A DNA stretch of 64,000 nt. It comes from Mactromeris polynyma (Eukaryota > Mollusca > Bivalvia > Venerida > Mactridae). Location of the stretch: positions 1,488,001-1,552,000 of the forward strand of contig JASFXZ010000015.1 in assembly GCA_032209605.1 (NCBI GenBank). Reading direction: 5' to 3'. This document shows, piece by piece, positions 45,794 through 59,307 of the stretch. The translations under genes and the position numbers were made by a program. A model generated the notes under the pieces. That model made no database searches. It was not told the DNA's origin and was given only the letters and a program-made list of their open reading frames with translations. Position 1 is the stretch's first letter. Each line of letters starts with the position of its first letter.

Positions 45794-48700
45794 GTAATAT
45801 GTTGTTGTTGTTCCTGTCATCTTTCTCATTTTGTTGTCATGGAAACTGGGGTTGTTGACGTCGCCGGTTTTGTTTTCAACTGTTTAGTTGCGATAGTTTT
45901 CTTTAAGTACTACGCTGAATCACATACTTTGAACTTTTCCCCAAAGGAAGTTTCTGCGTCGTACGTTTAGAACGACGATTCTTTAAATTAGAAAAAAAAC
46001 GCAATCGGATCACTTCGACTATTTCTTTAAAATAGACATTGGAAGTAATGATGGGAACGTAGTGCCGAAACGGCTGCCTAAATTAATGTTACATTATTAT
46101 GCATATAGTCTCTGTGGAATGTATGACATAGATCATTTAAATAATCGTTTAAAACATACACATAATTTTGATTTGTGTTTCCCTGATCAGATGTCTTACA
46201 GTTAACAATGTAGGAAAACCATATCACGCATCGAGATTTTTGGTATATTCATACACGCGCCTTCGATGTTTATTTCTAAACTATACGGAAATTGCCAAGA
46301 TGTTGCGATTACCACTTCCCATTTCATGTAGTCTTCCATGGCTATGGAGTTTCGGAAGCAGATTATACATTTAGTGAACAGTTAAGCGTCATTGTCAATA
46401 ACAAATTTAAATCCATTTTTAATGACTTGTATTTTTATGGTTTTTCTTTCTCTATTAGAATACGAGCTATTAATTATCTACTTGTTCGTTGTTAAAGTAT
46501 GATTTCTAACAAATGTGTAAATATGCATTCACTTACCTTAACCATTCTGAGGTAGCTAGGTGGAATAGACACATTGAACAATCAAGTTTTTTCCCCTAAG
46601 AAATCAGGATTTGTATGAACGAATAGTTTCTCTGTTGTATAATAATTGCTACCGTGATGGAATCTAGTACTGCGTACTGTTATTAAGCTATGTATATGTA
46701 AACATTGTATTTATTGGAGATATTGAGCTTAAAGTAGTATCTACGACCCGCATAATTTTTAAATGGGTATTATGGCTTTTTATATCCAATTAAGACGCAA
46801 ATTTCAATCGGAAATCAATTATTTAAAAACAAATTACAATTTGAAAAATCCAACCAGGACACAGTAATGTCATTTCAAAACAATACAATCTTTTTTTCTT
46901 TTTTTTTTCTTTGTGAGCTTAGTTTTTCATCAAATAAAAAATATACTCATATGCGCTCAATCATATGCAACATGCTATCTGTGAAATTAAAGAACTCTAA
47001 CCTAATTGACACACATGAATTTTAATGTGTGTACATTTAATACTAAATTTTTGTCAATTAGGGAAAAGCAAATGAAACTTTTCGAATTTTTAAAATTAAA
47101 GAAATATGTTTTTTACAGGAATTACATTGTATCGAAAGTAATGATAAAGATATATGGAAAAAAGAACGGAAACATGACATTTATCTAAGCGGAAACAGCA
47201 CAAACAGCAAAGGTATAGGCATCTTCATAAACGAAAGTAGAGTATAAAGAAATTATATGTGGTAGACTGCAAACATTAACAAAGAAACAATAGTTTTAAT
47301 AAATGTCTATGGTCCAAACAATGACGACAGCACGTTTTTTTATGCGCTTGAAAATACAATATTAGAAAATAACAACAAATCTATGTTAATCGGAGGAGAC
47401 TTTAATGTTGTTTTGGATTTTGATAGGGATAAATTGAACGGAAGAAAAAACACAAACGAAAATAATTCTGAGAAGTTAAACAAAATTATTTCAAACTATG
47501 ACCTACATGACATTTGGCGTATATTCAATCCAAATGATAAAAGCTACACATGGCATTCTAATACAAAACCTCCGATATTTTGTAGGCTAGACTATTTTCT
47601 CGTGTCTCAACATTTAACCAATGTCAGCTCCAAATGCACAATTAATTTGAAAATAGACACGTTAAAGCCAGATAAAGGTCCGGGGTATTTTAAATTAAAT
47701 ACTAGCATATTAACGAAATTGTACAAATTAATAATGAAGCAAACCCAAACACCCTTTGGGTAGTAATAAAAAGCACTATAAGAAATGAATCTATAAAATT
47801 ATCAGTAAGAAAAAAGAAAGAAAATATGAAAGAACAGACTCAAATAGAAAATAATATCAAAAGGATTGAAAATGAAATAAATAGATCCCCTGGAAATTAT
47901 ATACTCTTACAAGAATTAAATGCTCAAAAAGAGAAAATGAATAACTTTTTTGATGAAACAATTAAAGGCATTTTATTAAGAACAAAAGCTGAATGGATTG
48001 AGGGAGCCGAAAAAAATACAAAATACTTTTCAGATCTCGAGAAAAAACTTTCGAAAGAAACGATCATAAACAAATTTGAACATAATGGCAAAGTCAATAC
48101 GAAAACAAAAGAAATTACAAATGAAATACATTCCTTCTATAGCAATTTGTATAAAAAAGATAACCGAATTAAAAACGACACAGATTTTTTTCCAGATATA
48201 CATCAAAAACTTAATAATGAACAAAAACAAATATGTGAAGGCATATTGACAGAATGTGAATGTGGTATGGCTTTAAAAGAAATGAAAAATAGGAAAAGTC
48301 CGGGGTCTGACGGCCTAACCACAGAATTTTATAAAATGTTCGGGAATGACATAAAACAATACCTTACAAATTCCCTCAACTACTCATTTGAAATTAAAGA
48401 CATTACTGAACTTCAAAAACAAAGTGTTATTACTCTTCTTCCGAAAAAGGATAAAATATTGACTGAAATTAACAACCGGCGACTCATATCACTATTAAAT
48501 ATAGACTAAAAAATAGCATCCAAATCAATTGCTAATATAATGTAAAAAGTGCTTGATAATAAAATAAACAAAGACCAAACTGGATTCATCAAAGGAAGAT
48601 ATATTGGTGAAAATATAAGAATCTTATACGATGTAATAGACAAAATAAACAACGATAACGACGAAGGATTGATTTTGCTAGTGTAGATCATGATTATATC

Positions 48701-51700
48701 TTCAAATGTCTGGAATAGTTTGATTTTGGAGATATGTTAATAAATTGGACAAAACTCCTCTACAGAGACGCAAACAGTTGCATTAATATCAATGGACATC
48801 TATATATTTTTTTTGAAATAAAAAAAGGTGTAAGACAGGGCTGTCCACTTTCACCTTATTTATTTATCATAGGTATTGAAATACTATCACAAAATATAAA
48901 CAATAATAAAAACATAAAAGGACTTAACATTCAAAATACCGCAATAAAACAAACGCTTTTTGCAGAGGATGCAAGCTTTTTCCTAGATGGCACACAAAGT
49001 TCTTTCCAAAATCTCATCACAACATTTGAAAAATTCAGTCAAATATCTGGTTTAAATTTAAATATATCAAAATGTACGGTTCTAAGAATAGGATCTTTGC
49101 GCCATACAAATAAAAGATACTGTAAAACCAGACTTCCAAACTAAAGATTGCTTAACTTTTGAACAAATGCAAAATAAATATGCCATTGAAAATGGAGAGT
49201 TTCTTAAATATTTATCATTAATTAAAGCAATCGATAACAAGTGGAGGAAACAACTGACGGAAGAGGAATTTACCCTAGTTCTTGAGACGGAATATCTTGT
49301 AGATCAAGTAAAACAAACGAATAAAACGAACAAATTGTTATATGAAAGACAAATCAAATTCAAAAGCACCAAAAACAAACCTCTTGAATAATTCAACAAT
49401 TCTCAAAACCAAAAATATTCAAGTACATATACTTAGCTATAGAATAATATCACTAGGTTTAGGAAACAACAATGACAACAAAAAAAGAAATATAATAAAT
49501 TTTCTTCTAATACTAGCAAAATATTTCATCAGCTACTGCAAATATAACAAAAAAGTGAGAAATTGAAATATTTAAACCTTACATATCTCGACGTATTTGC
49601 CTTGAAAGAATGATAGCAACTCTAAAAGACAAACTAGAAGTACATGTATTTGAAACAAAATGGAAAGAAGTTATACGTAACCGGATACTGTAATACATGC
49701 ATAAGCAAGACACAGAAAATATCATGATAACATATGATTGCTTTAGGTTTTATATCTTCATATTCTAGCTCACAAAGACTCAGATATTTTTTTCTTTCTT
49801 TTCACCTTTAACTTTTTTCAATAATCATATACAAAACACCCATTTAAGTTTAGAACACTACACATACGGGTACTATTGTAATCAATTATTTAATGTCATT
49901 AATATCAATGTTGCATTACTTTACTTATTGTGCATTAATCTGTAATTTTCAACATTATTGTATATGCACGGTATAAACTTAAATGAATAAAGAAATATAA
50001 AAAAAAAGAAAAAAAAAGTTTTGATTGGAAAAAAACATAGTACATGTACTAGTATCATACATAAACATACATACGAAAGGTATGCAACAAATGATTGAAT
50101 GTTCTACAAAATCGTCCGACTCAATTACAGTTACATTACAGCAATATTGGTGTCGTTTAAGTCACCGTGGTTGTTGTTGAAAAATTGATGGTTTATAAAG
50201 TGCTGTTTTTGGTGACCATGAATGGTTTTTGTAATCATTATTGTTGCAGTGTATGATGTAGGTGTTTATTTATTTCCGTTTTTTGTTGGTCTAAGTCTCT
50301 ATATTTGTTCTTGATTACTAATTAACTAAATTCTAACCGTCGATCTGCCTTGTGTTATTGATGTCCCAATTTAATACACGAATGTATATATTTTTAGAAA
50401 GATAATGTGCTATTGTATTCAAATCATTGGGAGAGTTACGCCGTTTTCAACGGTATCTCAGCCGTGTAGAGCAGTAAGCTGACCTACTCAGGGTTCAAGG
50501 TTACTAACCAGTGTAAACCTTGTCGCCCGTACGCTACGGACAACTGTTCCTCATGAATCAGTGTAGGAAAAATACCTTTGCAAGAACAAATGTATTATCT
50601 GCCTCATCCGGGTTCGACCCTACGACGGCTGCGTAATTGGTTGTTTGACATTTCGAATCATGAAGTGTTTTTGTTTATTTTTCTCCAATGGACAGGATTG
50701 TGTGTCATTCATGTTTGATGCTGAAACCTCCAAATGCACAACATTTAGCAATTACGTACAATGTGAATCAGGTGAACATATGCAACACTTTTACGTCAAA
50801 ACAGGTAACTGACATTTACTCTCAACTACCGTTATTGAATGCTTTGTTTCAGTTGCTCTCACTTTTTTAAAAATTATTTAACATCAACGAAAAATTGTCA
50901 GGACGCTCAAAGTATGGTTCAAAATCATTGGTCAAACTATTAAAAATTTCCGTGAAATAGTACATTATTTTCGAGCCATCATTATCGAGCCAGTAAGGAA
51001 AAACAATGACGATCATCGATCAACTATTGAGATAAAAGCCGGTATACAGTGTACGATACAACATGCAGTATACGAACATAATGATATAACGGCGCAGAAA
51101 CATATTGCATGCACTACGAGATAAATGTATTTGAAACTGGAATTAAAGTGGAAAAAGTGACTAGTCTGTCTGTTTAATATGCTAAACGCGTCCCGTTTAG
51201 AGTGTCTACTTTATTTAGAAGGGGAACAATTATTTTCATTTTGTCTAGCAGGTTTGTTTTTGAAATGTATATACTTGACCATGATGTATATTTGCAACAA
51301 ACACGTATTAAAAAAAATCTCAACCGCAATGTAAATTATAAAGTCGATAAACATCAGCATGTCTTCAGACAATGTCTTTACAATTCTTCGCAATATTGTC
51401 AAATACAGTCGAAACCCATTATGTCGTCATTGTAGGGACCTGATAAAATATGTCGACATATCCGAAAGCTGATTTATCCGATTCCAGTTTTGGCAAACTT
51501 ACTTGTCTTGCATGTACGCATTTTTGCTCCGGCGATGTTGTAAAACTTACAATCCGTTTGTTTTGCTGCAAGTGTTGTAAAACGAATTGAGTTGTTTTTT
51601 CGGGTTTGATGCTCTTGTTTCAACGAAATTTAATAATATACGGAGAGTGGCTGAATTTATAAGTTTAACTGAAATTGGTCAATATTCACTGCGAAACTTA

Positions 51701-54700
51701 TCAATTAAATTGCAAATTACGATGTTATTTTATAAATCAGTTTTTCAAACTGTGAACGAATTAATTTTGACACAAATGTTAGGACAAGATAAAATTGTTA
51801 ATCTCTTCACGGTCAATTGACACCTTTTCAGTTTCAATCACGTCGCGCGGATGTCGACACCAACAAGTACATTAAGGTGTGAAAACACTCTTTGGACTAG
51901 AGAAATCACGTCGACATAGCCTAAATGTCGACATATAATTAGTTTTCCTTATACAATATATAGCGACAGAAATCGGGACTTTACAAATATGTCGACTCAA
52001 CCGGAATGTAGATAATACCGATGTCGACACATTGAGTGTTTACTGTAATATATTTTGTAGAAATCCTCTGGAATTTTATGAGTCGGCATCGATCGGATAT
52101 ACAAGAATACAATGCATCAACTTGAGCATGCATATACAAATACTTGTCCATCGAAATAAACTACCTAATATTAAATACCACCGATCATACATATTTTACT
52201 GGTTATGACAGTCTAATATTTTCATAATAGTAATGTATCCATTTTTCAGGACTGCAGCCCAAACTTCTATGTGGATGCAACTTGGCATATAATTCAAGTT
52301 TTGTGAATGTTGCTCTTGGGAAACCAGTGGTACTGAGTACAACATATGAGCCTCGATTTCCTGGTAGTCTCATGGTATAGTAATATTGATACTGTCTTAT
52401 CTGGAAACCTTACTTCTGTTCGAGGAATCGCTTGTTTTCTCGTCATTTGTTTTACTCCCGGTGTCGTAGTACGGTCTAATTCCCGGTTACTCCCGGTGTC
52501 GTAGTACGGTCTAATTCCCGGTTACTCCCGGTGTCGTAGTACGGTCTTATTCCCGGTTTTGCAAAATGTATCAACTTGTAAAAAGAATCTCATAGCTTGC
52601 ACTTACATGAAATAGCAACAATCGGTAGCTCTGAAGTGACCAATTATGTGGTATTAATCTAACGTGGTGAGTCTTCATAAACTGACTTTATTTCTAGCTA
52701 AAGGTTGCAGTTCTATAGTTTTACCTCTGGAACGTGTTTAACCATCATGGACAAAGGCTTCAGACAGAATCATTATGAAGAGATTATTTATAAATTGTAA
52801 ATTAGTCTGTAAGATAAACAAACTTTTCATTGATTTTTTTCATCAACTAAATGTCTTCAATTCGATGTTCCACCATATAATATGTTATATTTTATACAGG
52901 TAGATGGAAACCGTCATGATGCGCTGTGGTGTTCTCACACTGTTCTTCAGCTCAATCCTTTCGCCTTAATTGATTTGCAGCAGAGTTACAGTGTGTTCTC
53001 CTTCTATCTTGTAAATCGTTTCTGCTGTCGTAAGTATTTGCTATTTATCGAAAAGAAAACTCAAAAGCGAGACATCGTGGTCGCGGGGCAGAGTCCTGAC
53101 CCGAATGTCGTGAATTAGCATCCCACAGATGACGTAGTTGAATCTCGGTCTTCACATTCTCTAAATGTGGCTAAAGTATTGGTTAGAAACTCAGGAAGCG
53201 GTCATAGCATTTGATAAACATACACAATGAAGGATATTAACTTTTTTCACAATCGATTTAAAACACAGCCATGCTGTTAGATCACAAACGCGTACATGCT
53301 AGAACATGACAGAGTCTGTAATTGTTCTTTAACTTTTGTAGAAATGTGCATTTCATACCATGTCGATGTAGCGTTTCACGATATGCCTACGACCGAGTTT
53401 AACTGACGTTATTAACAACCACAACTGTTGTATTCTGATATAGTATTGTAAAATGCAATAATTTAATGCAGTAGAATTCAAAGACTTCAGCGTAACTTTT
53501 ATATCTCTAAGAGAAGCAACTGGGCGTTGAAACATACCTTTGTTTTAACTTCCTGTCACTTCTGTTTCATTTCCGAAAATAGGATCGGTTGCAATTTGTT
53601 ACTTCACATCAATTTCCTCTTTTACCTAACGGAAATGATAGCAACTTCATTATAGTATCACGCACAAAAATATTTTCGAAAATCCTAATTGTAATCACTT
53701 CTCCCACAGTCCTCCCTTCTCCTCCTTATATATTCCAGAAATAAAAGGACACCGCATCTGCAGCGCCCAATAAATTATTTTATATACTTTATATACAGTG
53801 TTTGCCTTTAAACGTACATGTCCATGTAAAAGCGTCCTGGCAAGCACGTGGTGGGTGCATTGTAAATATAAATTGCTTCATTATAACATTACATGCATTT
53901 GAGGCTGAAAACGGAATGATGGAGTTGACTAGTGTTCCTGTATTCTAAACAGTACTAACTTTACTGTCGGTAAATGATTGAAAACTACCGGGAGGTAGGA
54001 TGAAGTCCATTTCGAATTATCTCCGGGGTAAACCTGAATTTGATTTCAAAAGACCCCCTCATTCCCTAATTTATGTTTATCGCTATACATGTCCTATGCA
54101 CTAATTGATATAAATAAATATGGTAAGCATCAGAACAACAACAAGAAAACAACATCAGCAACAGAAACGGTAAGGATAGGCAGGAAGTCCAACAACCATA
54201 AAAGCAATGAATGAACATTTGATTGATGTTTTTACAATTGTGTGTATGTTTCATAATGTTTAATTCAATTACCTTTCATATGATTTCAAATAAATTAAAG
54301 TGATTTCGTTAGCTCAATCAGCGAAGGGATAATCTAAACTGCGCGGGGTAATAAGAAATCCGATTCAAGTTACCCCCGGGGGTAAAATGAAATATATTAA
54401 GATTACTGCGGATAACTTGAACTTTTTATACCGCGCAACGGACGTTGCTTTTGGTCGCCAGAGCGGAATGAATTTAGTATTAAGCATTTAAAAATGTCTA
54501 CAGTTTAAGAAACTGACGCATGTTGACCATTGTCACATTGTTTGCATGTGTGTAACACTTGTTTTCCATTTTAGCGGAGCGACTTCATGATTTGAAGATA
54601 CTTGTCGGCGATGATCCTAACAATTTGAGTGTGTGTATTGATTACCCCACTACTATTGGTAGGAATTGTACACTGAGAGTACCGACCCTTTGTCAAGGAC

Positions 54701-54774
54701 GTTATGTAAAACTTCAGCTGTTCGCAACAGAATATCTTACTATTTGTGAAGTCGAAGTTTACAGTATTATGTAA
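45599..54774 (+). CDS. PAN/F-type lectin gene 3, complete (5 exons)
   Basis: Exons 45599-45793, 50696-50804, 52250-52374, 52900-53029 and 54575-54774 have the same sizes (195, 109, 125, 130, 200 bp) and phases as gene 2 and give 252 residues plus TAA. Domain order is identical: signal peptide, PAN/Apple-like domain, short Cys-containing linker, F-type lectin. Changes from gene 2 include Cys25 to Arg in the PAN start, Asn to Lys and Arg-Tyr to Ser-Asn in exon 2, five changes in the exon 3 loop, Gly151 to Ala, and a different loop before CEVEV (F-A-T-E-Y-L-T). Cys25 loss would remove one candidate disulfide partner of the PAN domain. Intron 1 carries the decayed LINE epsilon, and intron 2 the pogo-like element. 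Both complete copies are intact, so both are plausibly expressed, but no expression evidence is available here. Confidence 0.85.
46297..50027 (+). mobile_element. LINE epsilon in intron 1 of lectin gene 3
   Basis: Same insertion as in gene 2: same left target site (46297-46310), and an A-rich tail followed by a decayed right copy. It shares the FAED motif C change. It has its own losses: RT motif A (the DFQKAFD block, near 48675), a 32-bp loss in the endonuclease SDHS region (near 47642), and two deletions of about 660 and 240 bp near 49135 and 49390. It retains an 85-bp endonuclease stretch that unit A lost (INVYGPNND region). Confidence 0.85.
47383..49144 (+). pseudogene. LINE epsilon ORF2 fragments (unit B)
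   Basis: Frames 47383-47763 (endonuclease), 47826-48509 (linker to RT start, KSPGSDGLTTEFYK) and 48734-49144 ([13 protein letters not shown] to FAEDASFFLDG) are separated by deletions and stops. Confidence 0.7.
50430..50635 (-). mobile_element. tRNA-derived SINE, head truncated (intron 1, gene 3)
   Basis: Body with CCGTTGAAAACGGCG (50439-50453) and B-box-like GGGTCGAACCC (50610-50620) are kept. The A-box end present in unit A has been deleted. Confidence 0.5.
50696..50804 (+). CDS. Lectin gene 3 exon 2
   Basis: Encodes DCVSFMFDAETSKCTTFSN and then the same QCESGEHMQHFYVKT end as gene 2. Boundaries and phase are conserved. Confidence 0.8.
51406..52045. mobile_element. pogo/Tigger-like non-autonomous transposon (intron 2, gene 3)
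   Basis: Same ends and TA flanks as 28720-29297, with about 60 bp (near 51764-51822) that the gene 2 copy lacks. Confidence 0.6.
52250..52374 (+). CDS. Lectin gene 3 exon 3
   Basis: Identical to gene 2 through NVALGKPV, then VLSTTYEPRFPGSLM instead of KLSTTYDPRLHGGLM. Confidence 0.8.
52454..52558. repeat. 35-bp unit, three tandem copies (intron 3, gene 3)
   Basis: Three head-to-tail 35-bp copies, differing at one base in the third. The same intron of gene 2 has one copy. Confidence 0.9.
52900..53029 (+). CDS. Lectin gene 3 exon 4
   Basis: Differs from gene 1 at two bases, both in codon 151 (GCG Ala against TGG Trp). Confidence 0.85.
53030..54574 (+). other. Intron 4 of lectin gene 3
   Basis: Close to the gene 1 intron but with a private stretch of about 150 bp at 54150-54295. 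No gene seen. Confidence 0.65.
54575..54774 (+). CDS. Lectin gene 3 exon 5 (terminal)
   Basis: Differs from gene 1 only in a 15-bp patch before CEVEV (R-E-I-L-N becomes T-E-Y-L-T). Ends in TAA. Confidence 0.85.
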
Positions 54775-55049
54775 ACACAACACGCAATGGGAAAACTGCA
54801 TGTTTAAAAGTATTGACATCATTTTGTTTAGTTCTATGAGGATGTGGAACTTTCCTCAGGTGTGAATTTTGTGAATAAATTTACATACCTAGAAATTGCT
54901 TTTATTCGTTTTCAGAAGCGAAAAATAAATTAAGCTATTAAAGCTACTAGTATTTTTAAAAGAACAAATATTTGTATAAATATGCATTGATATTTCTATT
55001 CTTCATCGTCTTGAATTATTTGTTAAATTGATCACTTCGATTTTAATTT

Positions 55050-56375
55050 ACGGCAGCGGGAGTCCGGGGGGGGGGGGATTTACCAATGTGGTTCAATTGA
55101 AAAGGTCCATATTCAGTTATGCAAGAGAAATTTATGTGTGAAAGAAAACAACTCAAAAGTATTTCATTTATGGGGAACTTGGAAGAATTTCATGTAAACA
55201 AAACGTGTCTATAAAATGATAAAATACGGGTTAAAAAATCATACTGACAATAATAGGTACAATAAAAAGGATTCATTGAAACTACATTTTGAGAGAATGC
55301 CAAATAATTAACTGGTGGTCACTTTTTCGAAATTGATTGCGTTCACTCGGTTTTATGAAGTTTGGGTTGTACAAAGTGTTGGTAAAATAGATATATGTTT
55401 AATTTGTATTGGACAAAGATTATATTATCAGTTTGTGCGAAGCTGGTCAAGCAGATTGACACATTCCAGCAATGCTTTTTTTTATAAAATCGTTAAAAGC
55501 AATGAATGTGCTTTTTTACAATACAAAAGACTTTAATTTTACACTCAATACTATGCTTAGTCTTTTTGATTCATTTTCGATATCAATACTTAACTATTCT
55601 GCAGAATACTAAATGTAAAGAAATTGAGAGAATTCATTAAACAATTTGTAAACGTATTTTAAATGTGAAACAATCAACCTGTAACTCTGGAGTCTATGGA
55701 GAATTGAGACGCTATCCACGTTATATCAATAGACTTGTCAGAATAGTTGAGTATTGGCGTAAGATTGTCAATACTAATAATTGTGTTTTATTACAAAATC
55801 TAACGTCGTATTCAATTATGTTAAAAGATGCACAAAATGGTAAAACCAATTGGGCAACTAATGTTAGAGAAACCATGTACTCATATGGTTATGTGTATGT
55901 ATGGGAAACCCCCTATCATGTTAACTGTAACTCTTTTGTTTAATTGTTTAAGCAACGATTGATTGACAATTTTATTCAGAGTTGGAAAAGTGATATTTCT
56001 ATTAATTTCGTACTTATCATATACAAACATTGGAAATTCGATTTAGAATATGAGCCATACCTTAACATCATTGGAAATAAGCTGTATAGGCAATTATTGA
56101 CAAAATTTAGAATATGTACTCATAAATTGAGGATTGAAACTGACAAAATAGACTAGAGAGGAACTGGAAATTGAAGACAAACTTCATTTTATTTTAATCT
56201 GTAAAACATATAAGCTTGTTAGAAAAAGGTACATAGATTCATATTTTTAAATTAGACCAAGTATGTTTAAATTATACCAATTACTTTCTTCAAAAGACGT
56301 GGTTATTCTTAATAATTTAGCGTGTTTCATAAACTGTGCAATACAAATTAGGACAAATTTGCTTCAATAGAGCAA
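55050..56375 (+). mobile_element. LINE gamma remnant (unit C)
   Basis: Same two-piece structure as 2270-3640, without the delta insertion. The C-terminal frame is broken into 55665-55943 and 55944-56156 and later shifted pieces. The ATT-type tail is near 56375. Confidence 0.6.
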
Positions 56376-56840
56376 TTATTATTATTAGTAGTGATAGTAT
56401 TGCATTAATATATATATATATAGTATAAGTGTGACGTTTTATTATATTTTATTTACTTTTATTTGATTTTTTTTTTTTAATATTTCAATCCTTTTTTTAT
56501 TTTATTTCAACATTCATACATAACATATAGGAGCTTATTATATACATATAAATGCATAATAAACGTGGCAGTTGTTTAAAGATATACTACATTGTAGGTA
56601 TTTCTATATCTATTATATTGATAGTTCATTATATTCACAGTAAAAAAAAAATGAAATGTGACAATATGACAAAAAGGTTTTTATGTAGAAAAAGATAGAA
56701 ACCAGACACACCTTTGATATAAACTAGTCTAGTATACTATTACAGTACGAAATTGAAAAGAGACTAGATCATTTCGATGTGTCGTTAAAACAGTTGTTGA
56801 AAAATCAACGAGGAATGCTTACAGTATACGTTATATTTAG
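56376..56840. other. AT-rich spacer, no gene seen
   Basis: Counterpart of 3641-4059. Confidence 0.5.
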
Positions 56841-58625
56841 TTCTTGATTATATTAAAGGCAGGTGTTTGTTAAAGATTGTTAAAAAACGATCATTGACCT
56901 TTCGCTGTTTAATGTACATAGCCAGTGTTTTATATTTGTATGTAAATATATTGTATAGGTTGCTGGTTTTAGTCCAATTGTCGCTTTCAAAGTATGCTTT
57001 GCTATGCAAAAACCTATTAATGATAGTATTTGGTTCATATAATAGTATTCGCAAGTACTTATCTTATATCCATTAACTATATGTTTAAGATTCCGGACAT
57101 TTTTATTTATCCCACACATATTGAATACAGTTTGAACATCAGTCCATAATTTATTCGTTTGTGGACAATCGATGAAAAGATGATTATATGTTTCGGTAAC
57201 ATTGCATATGTAGCAGTGTTTCGTTTCGGATATTTTCCATTTGAATCTTAGTTCATTTGTTGTAATTATATTCTGAAAAATTCTGTATTTGAATTGTTTT
57301 ATTCTGTTATCTGGGATTGAATGTATGAAGGAGTATAGTGCAGACCAATCAATGTGTAAGTTAAGTACAGCTTCCCAGTGACCATGCATGTACGGTTTGG
57401 TGAATTTTGACGATATAAGATACTTATAAAATATATTCAAGTCTTAATTTATTGACTTTTATCTCAAGAGAAGTATCAACTAATGTTTGTTTTGACTCTG
57501 TGGATTTTAAAGTATGCTTCCATGATTTAGGGATTGATTTTAGTAATATGCTGTATTCTGATATCCAGTTGTGTGTGCTAATAAGTTTGTTACGAATTGT
57601 TTGTGAACTTAGATCACCGTGTCTAGCAGGTCATTAATAAAGAGTATCTTAGAGTTTATCCAGTTTGGGAATATTAAACATTTACCGTTGTACTTGATAG
57701 TTTTGTTTCCCCATATTACTTCTTTGCGTATTTCGCGGAAGTTTTTAATTTCTGCACAATTTGTGCTTTTTAACTGTAACCATATGTTTACAATGTCTTC
57801 ATAGAATGTTGGTATTTTTTTATCTAATAGCTTTGTATTGTTTAGATTCATGTAAAATAGCAGGAAATTGTTACCGTATTGTTTAAAGTATAACTTTGGT
57901 ATCATTTTCCACTTAGCCGTATTGTTATTATCATACATAGCTTGTACCCATTTTATTTTTAACGACTTTATATATGGCTCAATATTTAGCATTTCTAGTC
58001 CTAATCGTTTATCGCCGATCAATGTCTTTCATTTAATTTTGTCTCTGTTACCGTGGTTTTGTTTAATTGTAATCCTGATAAGTTTCCGAAGTTTTCAATT
58101 ATGTTCAAAACACAATTAACTTCTTGTTCCGATTGAACAAATAATGTCGTGTCGTTAGCTAAATGAGAGAGTTTTATACTGTCTAAATTAGTTATTTGTA
58201 TACCTTTAATATCATCCGAATTTCGTATATTAATTGCCATTGTTTCAACAATTATTATGAAAATTAATGCGGATATTGGACATCCTTGACGTATTCCTCG
58301 GTGTGGATTAAAGCATTGCGATCTCCAGCCATCATACATGTTTTAATATTTGAATACATTGTTCTTATCCATTTTTTGAACATATCATTAAAGCCAAAAT
58401 GTTTCAGTGCGCTGAACATGAAGTTGCATTCAACAGTATCAAATGCTTTTCTAAAGTCCAAAAATAGGATTGCGCCTTCAATTTGCAACTTTTCCGCGTA
58501 ATCTATGATGTCTTGTATTTGCCGAATGTTATTTCCAATAAATCTATTTTTAATATAGCCTTGTTGGTCAGTATTAACTATTGTGTGGATTACTTGTTGT
58601 ATTATGCTGGATATTTATTTGAAAT
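56840..58625 (-). mobile_element. LINE alpha, 5'-truncated, minus strand (unit C)
   Basis: Same limits as in unit A. RT blocks FLDFRKAFDTVE, RGIRQGCPISAL and LANDTTLF are read in two frames (58264-58488, 58019-58339). Connection region is at 57609-58022 and the C-terminal zinc-finger-like CYICNVTETYNHLFIDC at 56880-57440. Confidence 0.75.
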
Positions 58626-59307
58626 GTTAATTTATTCTATCACTCTCTCACATACAAATTGTTGTGAATCATTAGCATGTTTTCATATATGTGTATTTGT
58701 TGTTTGTTTTTTTGTGTGTTTTTTTCTCATTACAATGTACTTCAATTTACTGATTTGCTATTTTGTGTGTACTTTGACAAAATGTAGCACAAATGTTGTA
58801 AAATAAAATTTTAATCTTTATTTTCGTCTCATCTATATACATGTACATACATTTTACAATAACATAAAACATAGCCAACTATTAGTATATAGCCACTCTC
58901 AATAAGAAGTATAAGAGACTAGACAGTACAATAAAACATCAAATTATCACATGATATTAGACATTACACAATAGTGTGTAATAAATATAATGTATGCATA
59001 TAAAACTGAAAAAACAGTTGTTAATTGTTATTAAAAATAGCAATAAAGCAAAAACACGTGTAAGAAACTGAATAATATCGTGCACTATTGAGCATACATA
59101 AAAATAATATTATGAAATCCATTTAGGACCAATCGATTTTGTACCGCATTTATACATGAATAAGACTTGTGACCCCAAATAGCGGCAACGTAACTAATAG
59201 TAGGCCAAACAATGTAATCATACAGTTGTGTATATACATTATATGGTACGCCCCGACATACTTGCATTTGGCTATAACAAGGCCGAGGGCTCGACTTGCA
59301 CTCTGTG

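Larger units (their letters stand above)
29847..52674. repeat. Tandem segmental duplication, unit B
   Basis: This is the second copy of the unit. It lacks the minus-strand LINEs alpha and beta. Its gamma remnant is split by a private LINE (delta) and then joined at about 35282 to a different LINE C-terminal fragment. Its minisatellite and 33-bp satellite are shorter than in unit A. Confidence 0.93.
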
